DNA of 64,000 bases from SAR86 cluster bacterium (GCA_022447065.1 JAKUUM010000001.1:151201-215200); one strand, 5' to 3'. Positions 44,869 through 55,926 are shown, numbered from the stretch's first letter. Notes: a model not told the origin generated them from the letters alone. Program-made: numbers and translations.

Positions 44869-45568
44869 ACAACTTTTCATTAAGCCAGAAGAATGCCTTG
44901 CAGCTGAAGTTTCCACGCTTATGCTAACTAAAAAATATTTTGATAAATATCTATCCAAAGTTGAGAACAAGCAGATAATTGAAAATCTCATAGAGTTTCA
45001 AATAAATTTGCCGATTATTTGGATAAACCAGGAACATAGTTCTAAGGTACAAGAAATAAAAAAGAATAGTTCAGTAATGATAAACGCTTGCGATGGTCTT
45101 TATACGCAGTGTTCACTTCAAGCTTTAGCCATTAAAACAGCGGATTGCTTGCCTTTAATTTTATCTTCTAAAGATGGAAAGGAAATATCCGCTTTGCATG
45201 TGGGATGGAGAGGATTACAAAAGGGAATAATTGAAAATGCTCTTTCCTTCTTTAAATGTGACTTAAAAGACATTATGACTTGGATGGCACCTTGTATTTC
45301 GGCACAAAATTACCAAGTTGGCGAAGATGTCTATTCTTCTTTTATCAGTTCTGATAACAAAAGTATCTCTAGTTTTAAACCAACAGAAAGGAAAGATAAG
45401 TGGCTTTTTAGTTTAACGAATGAATGCACGAGAAGACTAGAAAGATTCAATATTAAGGTAATAGCGAATAAATTTTGTACTTTCCGAGATAAAGAATTTT
45501 TTTATTCTTTTAGACGAGACCAATCTTTGGAAAGAATGGTGACCTTAGTTTGGAGGAACAATGAGTAA
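44861..45568 (+). CDS. pgeF: Peptidoglycan editing factor PgeF (YfiH, laccase-domain)
   Basis: A 235-residue protein of the YfiH/DUF152 family. It has been linked to removal of wrongly built UDP-MurNAc-peptides and to purine nucleoside phosphorylase activity. T-A-D-C-L-P-L-I-L near residues 99-107 and H-V-G-W-R-G-L near 118-124 carry the conserved Cys and His zinc ligands; A-P-C-I also occurs. It overlaps rluD and the following dehydrogenase by 8 bp each, indicating translational coupling. rluD-pgeF is a standard pairing. Confidence 0.9.
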   Translation: MNEQLFIKPEECLAAEVSTLMLTKKYFDKYLSKVENKQIIENLIEFQINLPIIWINQEHSSKVQEIKKNSSVMINACDGLYTQCSLQALAIKTADCLPLILSSKDGKEISALHVGWRGLQKGIIENALSFFKCDLKDIMTWMAPCISAQNYQVGEDVYSSFISSDNKSISSFKPTERKDKWLFSLTNECTRRLERFNIKVIANKFCTFRDKEFFYSFRRDQSLERMVTLVWRNNE

Positions 45569-46430
45569 CAAAGGCTTTATTGGACTAGGAGTTTTGGGGT
45601 CGCCCATAGCTGGTCATATTAAAAGAGGAGGTTATGAGGTTACAGTCTTTAATCGCAGCTTAGGGAAAGCTACTTCTTGGAGAGAGCTCTATGGGGGTGA
45701 AATCGCCAGTTCCCCTGCTGAATTAGCGGAAGGGTGCGATATGGTTTTCCTGTGTGTAGGAAATGATGAAGATGTTGAACAGGTTATTTTGGGGAAAAAG
45801 GGAGTACTGGAAAGTTTGAATCCTGGTGGAATAATCATCGATCACACTACTACTTCTGCTGTTTTAGCGAAAAAAATTGCCTTAAAGTCTTTAGAAAAGG
45901 GAATATTCTTTATAGACGCACCAGTGTCTGGTGGTGAGGCAGGTGCGAAACAGGGGACTCTAACCGTTATGGTCGGTGGCAATGAAATAGCGTTTGAAAG
46001 AAGTCAAAAGGTAATTCAACTTTATTCTAAATATTCTAAAAGGATGGGGAATTCTGGAGCTGGGCAATTAACTAAGATGGTGAATCAAATTTGCATTGCA
46101 GGTCTGGTTCAGGGGTTAGCAGAAGGAATGCATTTTTCAGAACAAGCCGGTTTAGATACGAAAGAAGTAATAGATGTGATTTCAAAAGGCGCTGCTCAAT
46201 CTTGGCAAATGGTTAATAGATGGGAAACCATGCTTGAGGATAAGTATGATCATGGTTTTGCTGTTGATTGGATGCGTAAAGATTTAGCTTTTGCAATAGA
46301 AGAAGCTCAGGTGAATGGTTCAAAATTAGAAATTACAAAATTGGTAGATTCTTTTTATTCTGACCTACAAGACCAAGGAGGAGGCAGATGGGATACCTCA
46401 AGCCTTTTCAAGAGATTAAATAAAAAATGA
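45561..46430 (+). CDS. 2-hydroxy-3-oxopropionate (tartronate semialdehyde) reductase-like dehydrogenase
   Basis: A 289-residue beta-hydroxyacid dehydrogenase. The NAD(P) loop is F-I-G-L-G-V-L-G-S-P-I-A near residues 6-17. The substrate motif is D-A-P-V-S-G-G-E-A-G-A near 117-127, and the catalytic Lys lies in L-T-K-M-V-N-Q near 170. Family members include 3-hydroxyisobutyrate dehydrogenase and tartronate semialdehyde reductase. A strong AGGAACA-type site precedes the ATG. The next gene, overlapping by 4 bp, is a glycerate kinase, so reduction of tartronate semialdehyde to D-glycerate is the favoured role; this is inference from context. Confidence 0.85.
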   Translation: MSNKGFIGLGVLGSPIAGHIKRGGYEVTVFNRSLGKATSWRELYGGEIASSPAELAEGCDMVFLCVGNDEDVEQVILGKKGVLESLNPGGIIIDHTTTSAVLAKKIALKSLEKGIFFIDAPVSGGEAGAKQGTLTVMVGGNEIAFERSQKVIQLYSKYSKRMGNSGAGQLTKMVNQICIAGLVQGLAEGMHFSEQAGLDTKEVIDVISKGAAQSWQMVNRWETMLEDKYDHGFAVDWMRKDLAFAIEEAQVNGSKLEITKLVDSFYSDLQDQGGGRWDTSSLFKRLNKK

Positions 46431-47374
46431 AATCCTTTCTTGATTCTAATAACTCTGTTAACAAAAAGCTTTTTGAGGACACTAAAGAAGACCTGAAGGG
46501 ATTAACACAAAAACTAAAAATAGGCTCTGTTGCAACTAAATACCTGATTAAAATTGTTATTCCATTAACGGCTTTCTTTGGTTCTTTACAAAAGAGAGAA
46601 AATCCTTACTTTATTTGCTTCTCAGGAGGACAGGGCTCAGGAAAGACAACTCTTTCAGAGTTTGTGCAGTTAGCCCTTCAGAAGGGGTTAAATAAGAGGA
46701 CAATAGGATTTTCTATTGATGATATTTATAAAACCAGAGAGGAACGAGAAGAACTAGCTGACTCTATTCATCCTCTATGTAAGGTAAGGGGTGTGCCTGG
46801 AACTCATGATATTCAATTAGGATTGGACACTCTAGATGCTCTCTCTAATGCAAAATCTTCAAGCTTTACGCCAATTCCATCTTTTTCAAAACCTTTAGAC
46901 CAACATCATCCTGAAGATGCTTGGGAATTGTTTGAAGGTAGACCAGATTTTATTTTTTTTGATGCTTGGTGTGGCGGGACTAAACCTGTTTCTAAAGAAA
47001 ATTGGAAACCACCCATGAATGCCTTAGAAAAAGAAGAGGATCCTGAAGGAGTCTGGTCAAAATGGAGCAATGAAGAATTGGCAGGAGATTACCAAATCTT
47101 ATTTAATAGATTCGACCTACTGCTCATGATTAAAGTTCCCAGTATGGAGCATGTTTTTGAGAGTAGGTGGCTACAAGAACAAACACTAGCAAAATCCATT
47201 TCAGATCCTGAGTTAAAAAAGAAAATAATGACTAAAGAAGAAGTGTGGAAATTTGTCATGCATTACGAAAGATTAACACGTTATATATTGGAGGAGATGC
47301 CTTCTTTCGCTGATATAGTCTTGGAAAGAGATGAAGATTTTAATTTCTCTTTTGTTAAAACACCTTATGCTTGA
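46427..47374 (+). CDS. D-glycerate 3-kinase (plant GLYK-type P-loop kinase)
   Basis: A 315-residue P-loop kinase. Walker A G-G-Q-G-S-G-K-T-T near residues 66-74 is followed by S-I-D-D-I-Y-K-T and R-G-V-P-G-T-H-D near 118, which are hallmarks of the GLYK/YggC-like glycerate kinase family. F-F-D-A-W-C-G-G near 183 is the Walker B/substrate region. It phosphorylates D-glycerate to 3-phosphoglycerate in the cytoplasm. The ATGA overlap with the preceding reductase suggests a two-step route from tartronate semialdehyde (from glyoxylate) to glycolysis. Confidence 0.82.
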   Translation: MKSFLDSNNSVNKKLFEDTKEDLKGLTQKLKIGSVATKYLIKIVIPLTAFFGSLQKRENPYFICFSGGQGSGKTTLSEFVQLALQKGLNKRTIGFSIDDIYKTREEREELADSIHPLCKVRGVPGTHDIQLGLDTLDALSNAKSSSFTPIPSFSKPLDQHHPEDAWELFEGRPDFIFFDAWCGGTKPVSKENWKPPMNALEKEEDPEGVWSKWSNEELAGDYQILFNRFDLLLMIKVPSMEHVFESRWLQEQTLAKSISDPELKKKIMTKEEVWKFVMHYERLTRYILEEMPSFADIVLERDEDFNFSFVKTPYA

Positions 47375-47389
47375 TGGTATGTGGAATTC

Positions 47390-47417
47390 TTGACTTCGAC
47401 TTATCTGCTGTCACAAT
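47390..47417 (+). promoter_or_regulatory. Possible sigma-70 promoter of ilvBHC
   Basis: TTGACT at 47390-47395 and CACAAT at 47412-47417 are 16 bp apart in the 84 bp gap before ilvB. The leader contains CCTTCGG followed by six T's, too short a stem for a convincing attenuator, and no Ile/Val/Leu-rich leader peptide is seen. Confidence 0.4.
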
Positions 47418-47458
47418 TCGCCACCTTCGGTTTTTTGCCAGTGAATTAAATACTAGAC

Positions 47459-49203
47459 ATGAGTAAGGAAAAACTATCTGGAGCAGATGCTCTCATGCGA
47501 TCACTTCAAGAGGAAGAGGTAGATCTTATTTTTGGTTATCCAGGCGGAGCAAATCTTCACATCTATGATGCCCTATTTAACCAGCAGGCTGTGAAGCATG
47601 TTTTGGTTAGACATGAGCAGGGTGCAGTTCATGCAGCCGATGGTTATGCCAGAAGTTCAGGAAAGCCTGGAGTTGTATTTGTAACGTCTGGTCCTGGAGC
47701 TACCAACGCAATCACAGGAATAGCTACAGCCCATATGGACTCAACTCCTGTTATTGTCATATCGGGTCAAGTAAAGTCTCATCTAATAGGAACAGATTCT
47801 TTCCAAGAAACTGACATGATAGGCATCTCTCGTCCTATTGTTAAACATAGTTTCTTGGTCAAGAAAGCAGAAGAAATTCCACTCATAATCAAGAAAGCAT
47901 TTCACATAGCTGTTTCTGGAAGACCGGGACCAGTGGTTATTGATATTCCAAAAGACGTTACGGATCCAGGCTATGAGTTTGATTACTCTTATCCTGAAGA
48001 ACTTGATATTAGGTCGTATAAACCTGTAGAAGAAGGACACTCAGGTCAGATCAGAAGAGCCGCCAAACTTTTGTTGAAAGCGGAAAAACCTGTCATTTAT
48101 AGTGGTGGTGGTGTTATTCAAAGCAATGCATCGCAAGAATTAATAGAGTTGGCTAATCTACTCAATTTTCCAGTTACTAACACTTTAATGGGGCTTGGAG
48201 CTTACCCTGGGACGGATAAAAGATTTATTGGGATGTTAGGTATGCACGGGACTTATGAAGCCAATATGGCTATGCACAACTGTGATCTAATACTTGCAGT
48301 TGGGGCGAGATTTGACGATCGCATCACTAACGATCCAGCCCAATTTTCTCTTGGAGCAAAAAAGATTCATATTGATATTGATCCGGCCTCACTTTCAAAG
48401 ATTATCAAAGTAGACGTTCCAATAGTAGGATCAGCAAAAAATTGTTTAAAACAATTGATCAGAGAATTAAAGAAAAAGAAATCCAAGATCGATAAAGAGA
48501 AAATTAATCCTTGGCTTAATCAAATTGCTGAATGGAGATGTCAACATGGGCTAAACCATAACATGTTAGATAAACCAACTTCTAACGGGAAAATATTACC
48601 CCAGCAAGTCATTCAATCTTTATATAAAGAAACAGAAGGCAATGCCTATGTCACTTCTGATGTAGGACAACATCAAATGTTTGCTGCTCAGTATTACCAT
48701 TTTGATAAGCCGAGAAAGTGGATTAACTCTGGCGGCCTGGGAACCATGGGGTTTGGTTTACCAGCAGCCATGGGCGTTCAGTCAGCTTTTCCAGAGGCCT
48801 GTGTTGCTTGCGTAACTGGTGAAGGCAGTATTCAGATGTGTATACAAGAACTTTCAACTTGTTTGCAATACGATTTACCCATAAAGATTATCAATGTTAA
48901 TAACTCTGCTTTAGGTATGGTAAAACAATGGCAGGATATGCAATACGATGGAAGACTATCTCAAAGTACCTATGAAGATTCTTTGCCTGATTTTGCTAAA
49001 TTGGCTGAATCATATGGACATGTTGGCATTAAGGTGGAAAACCCTAAAGACCTTGAACCTTCAATGAAAGAATGTTTTAAATTGAAGAATAAACTGGTGT
49101 TTCTAGATATCGTTGTTGATCAAGATGAACATGTTTACCCCATGTTAGAGGCCGGAATGTCAATGGAATCCATGTGGCTTGATAAAGAAACGAAGACTTG
49201 GGA

Positions 49204-49207
<4 letters not shown>
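47459..49207 (+). CDS. ilvB: Acetolactate synthase, large (catalytic) subunit
   Basis: A 582-residue ThDP-dependent enzyme joining two pyruvates, or pyruvate and 2-oxobutyrate, in branched-chain amino acid synthesis. V-R-H-E-Q-G-A-V-H-A-A-D-G-Y-A near residues 50-64 includes the catalytic Glu, and S-G-P-G-A-T-N follows. The ThDP metal motif reads G-E-G-S-I-Q-M near 458, with Glu in place of the common Asp, as is also seen in pseudomonad IlvI. The C-terminus H-V-Y-P-M is as in IlvI. It overlaps ilvH by 4 bp (ATGA). Confidence 0.95.
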
Positions 49208-50734
<1,527 letters not shown>

Positions 50735-50739
50735 ATTCA

Positions 50740-51522
50740 GTGCCTAAAGAAACCGAAAAACTTGATCTTTTTGATGAACACGAAGAGGTTATTTCTAGGG
50801 GAGGAAAAAAAGTAAAAAGAAGGGGTATCTTTTTATTGCCAAATCTTTTAACCACAGCTTCTCTATTTGCTGGTTTTTTTTCAATCATTTCCTCTATTGA
50901 AGGAAACTTTATATTTGCAAGTATGGCGGTGTTTGTAGCGCAGATTTTTGATGGTTTGGATGGAAGAGTGGCCAGGCTTGCCAAAGCCGAGAGTAAATTT
51001 GGGGCACAATACGATAGCCTCTGTGATGTTATTTCTTTTGGCCTAGCCCCTTCTATTTGTATTTTCTTATGGGGACTAAATTCCTTAGGCCAAACGGGTT
51101 GGGTTTTCTCATTTTTATTCGTGGCGGCTGCCGCCCTACGTTTAGCACGATTTAATGCCAACATCGGTTCTGAGAATAAATTTTTTAAAGGCTTACCCAG
51201 TCCAGTAGCAGCCGGAATGATAGTTTATTATGTATGGACTTTGAGCTCGTTTGGAATTGAAGGTGAAGCAGTTGGATTTATGCTATCGATTATTACCGCT
51301 ATTATCACCGGTTTAGTTTCAATCTTGATGGTTATAAATGTGCCTTATTACAGCTTTAAAGTAATTGAGATGAAGAGAAGGGTGCCTTTCTTTTCCATCT
51401 TAATGGTGGTTTTTATCTTCGCTTTAATCTCTCTCGACCCTCCTTTAGTTCTTTTAACTTGTGCAATACTTTATATCTTGTCTGGACCAGTCATTTGGGT
51501 GGTAAAAAACTTACGCAAGTAA
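50740..51522 (+). CDS. pssA: CDP-diacylglycerol-serine O-phosphatidyltransferase
   Basis: A 260-residue membrane enzyme making phosphatidylserine. The CDP-alcohol phosphotransferase motif D-G-x2-A-R-x8-G-x3-D-x3-D is complete (D-G-R-V-A-R through Y-D-S-L-C-D near residues 75-97). Six or so hydrophobic segments follow the soluble Lys-rich N-terminus. This is the membrane-type (Bacillus/archaeal-like) PssA, often found next to ilvC in proteobacteria. Translation appears to begin at a GTG 6 bp after the ilvC stop. Confidence 0.92.
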   Translation: MPKETEKLDLFDEHEEVISRGGKKVKRRGIFLLPNLLTTASLFAGFFSIISSIEGNFIFASMAVFVAQIFDGLDGRVARLAKAESKFGAQYDSLCDVISFGLAPSICIFLWGLNSLGQTGWVFSFLFVAAAALRLARFNANIGSENKFFKGLPSPVAAGMIVYYVWTLSSFGIEGEAVGFMLSIITAIITGLVSILMVINVPYYSFKVIEMKRRVPFFSILMVVFIFALISLDPPLVLLTCAILYILSGPVIWVVKNLRK

Positions 51523-51556
51523 TCCATTCATTGTAAGATGCGCCCTCCACACAAGT

Positions 51557-51633
51557 GGGTCTGTAGCTCAGTTGGCGAGAGCGCACGCCTGATAAGCGTG
51601 AGGTCGGAAGTTCAAGTCTTCCCAGACCCACCA
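51557..51633 (+). tRNA. tRNA-Ile (anticodon GAT)
   Basis: A 77-base cloverleaf with encoded CCA. The acceptor stem is GGGTCTG paired with CAGACCC, the D arm GCTC...GAGC, and the anticodon stem CACGC/GCGTG around loop CTGATAA gives GAT. The T arm is GGAAG-TTCAAGT-CTTCC. This tRNA usually lies in the 16S-23S spacer, but here it stands alone between pssA and an acyl-CoA dehydrogenase gene. Confidence 0.95.
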
Positions 51634-51640
51634 AGATTTC

Positions 51641-52771
51641 TCAAGAAAAAGTTGTAAATTTTTGTAGGTGATAGTCTGCATTTCCAAACGTTGCATCAAT
51701 AGCTAACAGACGTTTGAAGTAATGACCAATTCTAAGTTCTTCTGTCATTCCCATTCCCCCATGGAGCTGGACTGCATTTTCACCGATAAAAAGTCCAGAC
51801 TTCCCTATTAAATGCATGAGTGCATGAATTGTTCTCTGCGCAGCTTCAGGGTCTTGAATGGTTTCCATGGTTGCTCGGTACAACAGCGACTTACACTGTT
51901 CGTACTCCATAAACATATCAACCATACGATGTTGTAGAACCTGAAATTCAGATAAAGGATGATCAAATTGTTCTCTTTGTTGGGTATAGTCAACGGTATC
52001 TTTATACAAGACTTCCATGGCGCCAACTGCTTCTGCACCTAGCGCAAGCATTGCATCGTTAGCAACGGACTGCAATATGTTGAACCCTTGATCAACTTTA
52101 CCTAGAATTCTTTCTGCACCTACGCTTACATTCTCTAAAGTGATTTCAGAAGCTCTTAATCCATCAACAGTGGGAAAGTTATCTCGGGTCAAGCCTTCCG
52201 CATCAGCAGCAATCAAAAATAAAGTGATACCTTGTTGGCCAATTTGGCCGCCACTAGTGCGTGCGGTTACAACGATTTGATCAGCAGTCTCGGCGTTTTG
52301 CACCATAGATTTTTGACCATTTAAAATAAAGTTTTCGTCCTCTCTTCTGGCTGAAGTCATGACATCGTCTAAGTCAAATCTACTTTGCATCTCTGCGTAG
52401 GCAAAAGCTAATTGCAAAGTACCTTCAATAACACCAGGTAACATTTCACTTTTTAAAGCATCGGAACCACCTCTCTTTAAAGCACCGCCTCCCATAACAA
52501 TACTAGCTAGATAAGGTTCGAGAACTAAGCCTCGACCGAACTGTTCCATAACAACGAGGACATCTATTTGATTGCCTCCAAAGCCACCATCTTCTTCTTC
52601 AAAAGGTAAGCCCAACCAACCAAGTTCAGCCATAGATTGCCAGTACTCAGTACTAAAACCTGGACTCTTGGAACTCAGAGCTACTCGAGTATTTAGGTCA
52701 TAATTATCTTCTACAAAGCGTTCAACATTCTGTTGAATCATGCGCTGTTCATCTGATAGTTCGAAATTCAT
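51641..52771 (-). CDS. Acyl-CoA dehydrogenase family protein, probable non-catalytic partner subunit
   Basis: A 376-residue protein with the acyl-CoA dehydrogenase fold (L-S-D-E-Q-R-M-I-Q, G-W-L-G-L-P-F-E-E, R-E-Q-F-D-H-P-L-S-E-F-Q, L-H-G-G-M-G-M-T-E-E). At the place where the Glu-type enzymes have L-E-R, it reads V-A-N-D-A-M, and the C-terminal segment is F-G-N-A-D-Y-H, without the usual G-x-x-E-I-Q. This pattern resembles the base-lacking subunits of mycobacterial heterotetrameric dehydrogenases (FadE27/FadE29 type) from steroid side-chain degradation. Its ATG overlaps the upstream catalytic-looking dehydrogenase by 4 bp. The tRNA-Ile gene ends 7 bp from its stop. Confidence 0.85.
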   Translation of the reverse strand: MNFELSDEQRMIQQNVERFVEDNYDLNTRVALSSKSPGFSTEYWQSMAELGWLGLPFEEEDGGFGGNQIDVLVVMEQFGRGLVLEPYLASIVMGGGALKRGGSDALKSEMLPGVIEGTLQLAFAYAEMQSRFDLDDVMTSARREDENFILNGQKSMVQNAETADQIVVTARTSGGQIGQQGITLFLIAADAEGLTRDNFPTVDGLRASEITLENVSVGAERILGKVDQGFNILQSVANDAMLALGAEAVGAMEVLYKDTVDYTQQREQFDHPLSEFQVLQHRMVDMFMEYEQCKSLLYRATMETIQDPEAAQRTIHALMHLIGKSGLFIGENAVQLHGGMGMTEELRIGHYFKRLLAIDATFGNADYHLQKFTTFS

Positions 52772-53940
52772 TTCGTTGATCCCTTAGTAAGACCAAGAAC
52801 ATTTTTAGCGATAACATCACGTTGAACTTCACTGGCACCACCAAAAATAGTATAGGCTCGGCTTGATAGGTATCCTGCCGTACCACCTTTAGCAAAGGGT
52901 AAGCCAACCGATTGATCGCCCCACGCTGGAGAATAAATACCACTGGCCTCTACTATTAATTTTTGGATTCTTTGTTGTATTTCAGTTCCTTTTAGTTTCA
53001 ATATGGAAGATTCTGGACCTAATTCAGCACCCGCGGATGCGCTTGCAAGGCAACGAAGCTCAGTATATTCACTGGCCATTAGGTCAATTTCTAATTCTGC
53101 AATTTTTGCTTTGTAACCAGGATCGTCCATGAGCGTGCCATTTCCCCTAACTACTGACCGGGCATTTTCTTTAAGGCTTTCAAGGGCAACCAATGATCTA
53201 GATAAACCGGCCAGTCCGGTTCTTTCGTGTTGAAGTAAGCCTTTAGCATAGGTCCAACCTTTACCTTCTTCACCAATACGGTTTTCAACAGGAACTTTTA
53301 CATCCGTAAAGTGAACGGTGTTTACGGTATGAGATCCCCCTAAGGTGATAATTGGTGTTACCTCTATACCTTCTTGTTTCATTGGAAAAAGAAGAAATGT
53401 AATACCTTTTTGTTTGATTCCACTATCGTCAGTCCTAGTCAAACAAAAAATCCAGTCTGCCATGTGTGCAGCAGTGGTCCATATTTTTGAACCATTCACA
53501 GTGTAATAAGTACCATCTTCTGATAATTCAGCTTTTGTCTTCAAGTTTGCTAAATCTGATCCAGCACCAGTTTCAGAGTAACCCTGACACCAGTTGACTT
53601 TTCTAGCTCTGATGTCCGGAAGAAATCTATCCTGTTGTTCTTTATTTCCATACCCCATAAGAATTGGAGCAAGCATGCTGGTCCCAAAAGGAAGGTCAAA
53701 AGGCAGAGTCGCCCTGGAAGTTTCTTGCTCCCATATGTAATGTTGGGTTGGTGTCCAGCCAGGACCACCAAATTCTAGGGGCCACTTAGGCACATCCCAA
53801 CCGCCTTTTTCTTTGGCTTTTTCAAACCATCTTGAGCGCCAAGAAAAATAATCTTCCCCTTTCTTCATTTGATTATCATGAAAAAATTCTTTCACTTCTG
53901 CTTTGAATGCTAAATCTTCGGTACTAAGTTCGATATCCAT
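52768..53940 (-). CDS. Acyl-CoA dehydrogenase family protein, probable catalytic partner
   Basis: A 390-residue acyl-CoA dehydrogenase of the FadE26/28-like group. G-Y-S-E-T-G-A-G-S-D-L-A near residues 130-141 is the FAD-binding motif, and W-T-T-A-A-H-M-A-D follows near 160. L-L-Q-H-E-R-T-G-L-A-G near 235 places a Glu-Arg where isovaleryl-CoA-type enzymes have the catalytic base, and F-G-G-A-S-E-V-Q-R-D ends the protein. It is translated first of the two overlapping genes, so a two-subunit enzyme is likely. The substrate is unknown; bulky or branched acyl-CoAs are plausible from the family. Confidence 0.87.
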   Translation of the reverse strand: MDIELSTEDLAFKAEVKEFFHDNQMKKGEDYFSWRSRWFEKAKEKGGWDVPKWPLEFGGPGWTPTQHYIWEQETSRATLPFDLPFGTSMLAPILMGYGNKEQQDRFLPDIRARKVNWCQGYSETGAGSDLANLKTKAELSEDGTYYTVNGSKIWTTAAHMADWIFCLTRTDDSGIKQKGITFLLFPMKQEGIEVTPIITLGGSHTVNTVHFTDVKVPVENRIGEEGKGWTYAKGLLQHERTGLAGLSRSLVALESLKENARSVVRGNGTLMDDPGYKAKIAELEIDLMASEYTELRCLASASAGAELGPESSILKLKGTEIQQRIQKLIVEASGIYSPAWGDQSVGLPFAKGGTAGYLSSRAYTIFGGASEVQRDVIAKNVLGLTKGSTK

Positions 53941-54083
53941 AATAATAATTACTCTCTAAGATAAGAAACTAGATACTAATTGCTTTTGGCAAATTATGCC
54001 ATTATCAAATTCCTGAAAAAGGTTGTTGATTAGGCCATATGTTCCCATAATTGACCTAGTAAATTTCTTTATTGAAAGAACAG

Positions 54084-55868
54084 ATGAGTAAAGAGACAAG
54101 AAAGAGATGTGTGGTTGTTATGTACGACACATTATGTCGTCATTTCATTCCTACTTATGGTAATGAATGGGTTAAGGCTCCTAATTTTGAAAGACTAGCA
54201 AAACGATCTGTTCAATTTAACAACTTCTATGTGGGATCTATGCCATGCATGCCCGCAAGAAGGGAGATGCATACTGGCAGGTATAATTTTCTTCATCGTT
54301 CTTGGGGTCCACTGGAACCATTTGATGATTCTATGCCATCAATTTTGCATAGGAATGGTGTTCACTCTCACAAAGTTACTGATCATCACCATTACTGGGA
54401 AGATGGTGGTGCAACATACCATCAAAGATACACCACTTTTGATTTGGTAAGAGGTCAAGAAGGCGATAAATGGATTGGAGATGTAGAGAAACTTAGAGAT
54501 CCAAAATACGGTGAAGGAAGATGGCCGGAGCAACAACTTCTGTCTTTTCAAAAACAGGATAATATCAATCGTGAGCACATGGGTAAGGCAGAGCTCCAAC
54601 CACAATATAAAACTTTTGATTTAGGACTGAAATTTATAGAAAGAAACCAAGATGCCGACAACTGGTATCTCCAGATTGAGACCTTTGATCCTCATGAGCC
54701 TTTCTTTACTCAAGCAGAATTCCAGGAACTTTATCCACATGAATATGATGGACCCCCTTTTGATTGGCCACCTTATAGAGAAGTTAGAGAAGATGACCAA
54801 ACAGTAGGTCACATTCGTTATATGTATGCTGCTCTTTTAACTTTTTGTGATCAACAATTGGGCAGAGTTTTGGATATTTTTGATAAGTACAATTTATGGG
54901 AAGATACTATGTTGTTGGTTAATACCGACCATGGGTTTTTGATGGGAGAACACGATTGGTGGGCTAAGGTCGTGAATCCTTTTTTCCAGGAAATAGCTCA
55001 TATTCCATTTTGGGCCTATGATCCTCGGCATCCGGATTGCATAAACCAGGAGCGTAATGCTTTGATTCAAACCATAGATCTTGCCCCCACAGTCTTGGAT
55101 TATTTTGAAATTCCTACAACGGAAGATATGCAAGGCAAATCAATTTCTGACACTATGCAAAATGATCATGAGATACGCGATGCTTCTTTGTATGGCGTTA
55201 TGGGTGGACAGGTGAATGTTACTGATGGAACTTACGTGTATATGCGAGCTCATACTTCAGATGACAACACGCCTCTTTATGATTACACCTTGATGCCTAC
55301 TCATATGCGTAGGCCATTCTCTCCCCGCGAGTTACAACAATGGGAGAAAGTAGATGGATTTTCTTTCATGAAGGGCTGTAAAGTGATGCAAATTCCAACC
55401 CGAACACCCTCTTTTTTTTATAACAAAGATAATCCAGTAGGCAAAGGTAAAACAGCAACCTTACTATTTGATATCCAAGCAGACCCTGGTCAGACTAAAC
55501 CTTTAAATGATTTAGAGATTGAGTCACGAATGATTAGATTAATGATTAAAGAGATGGCTCGTAATGAATGCCCATCGGAACAATTTGTTAGGTTGGGCTT
55601 GCCAGAACCCAAAAGGTTGGGAAAAGGGCATGGAGATGACATGATTGAAATGCCCTCAGAGGAGAAAATAAGAGAAGCCTGCGTGCTTCAAACTGTTGAA
55701 GGTCTTGAGGCGGCCACCCATGGAGCTACAGGATTCCCAAAAATGCCATTTAGAAGTGTTGCTTGGGAAGGAGAGATGACTCTAGAAGAAGCTGCCTTTC
55801 CGGATAATCTAAGACTAAGACCAGGTTACGTCTTTAGTCAGACAAAAGAACCTCCAGAGAAAACTTGA
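54084..55868 (+). CDS. Type I sulfatase
   Basis: A 594-residue enzyme of the formylglycine sulfatase / alkaline phosphatase superfamily. The motif C-M-P-A-R (residues near 56-60, within S-M-P-C-M-P-A-R-R-E-M-H-T-G-R) matches C-x-P-x-R, where Cys is converted to formylglycine. N-T-D-H-G-F-L-M-G-E-H near 285 holds metal ligands, and M-Y-D-T-L near 17 is the first metal site. No signal peptide is seen, so it may be cytoplasmic. The ATG at 54084 is preferred to a TTG at 54072. No sulfatase-maturing enzyme gene is in the window. The substrate (a sulfate or phosphate ester) is unknown. Confidence 0.85.
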   Translation: MSKETRKRCVVVMYDTLCRHFIPTYGNEWVKAPNFERLAKRSVQFNNFYVGSMPCMPARREMHTGRYNFLHRSWGPLEPFDDSMPSILHRNGVHSHKVTDHHHYWEDGGATYHQRYTTFDLVRGQEGDKWIGDVEKLRDPKYGEGRWPEQQLLSFQKQDNINREHMGKAELQPQYKTFDLGLKFIERNQDADNWYLQIETFDPHEPFFTQAEFQELYPHEYDGPPFDWPPYREVREDDQTVGHIRYMYAALLTFCDQQLGRVLDIFDKYNLWEDTMLLVNTDHGFLMGEHDWWAKVVNPFFQEIAHIPFWAYDPRHPDCINQERNALIQTIDLAPTVLDYFEIPTTEDMQGKSISDTMQNDHEIRDASLYGVMGGQVNVTDGTYVYMRAHTSDDNTPLYDYTLMPTHMRRPFSPRELQQWEKVDGFSFMKGCKVMQIPTRTPSFFYNKDNPVGKGKTATLLFDIQADPGQTKPLNDLEIESRMIRLMIKEMARNECPSEQFVRLGLPEPKRLGKGHGDDMIEMPSEEKIREACVLQTVEGLEAATHGATGFPKMPFRSVAWEGEMTLEEAAFPDNLRLRPGYVFSQTKEPPEKT

Positions 55869-55926
55869 GGTTAAAATTATTTTGAAATGAAACAAAACCA
55901 AGATAAAGTTAGCAAAGAAAATTAAC

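Noticed and set aside
47418..47458. CCTTCGG followed by six T's in the ilvB leader as a possible attenuator
   Set aside because: The stem is only two or three base pairs and no branched-chain-residue leader peptide precedes it.
48830..48850. ThDP motif of ilvB reads G-E-G-S instead of G-D-G-S
   Set aside because: Pseudomonad IlvI proteins naturally carry Glu here, and the rest of the enzyme is intact, so it is not a sign of inactivation.
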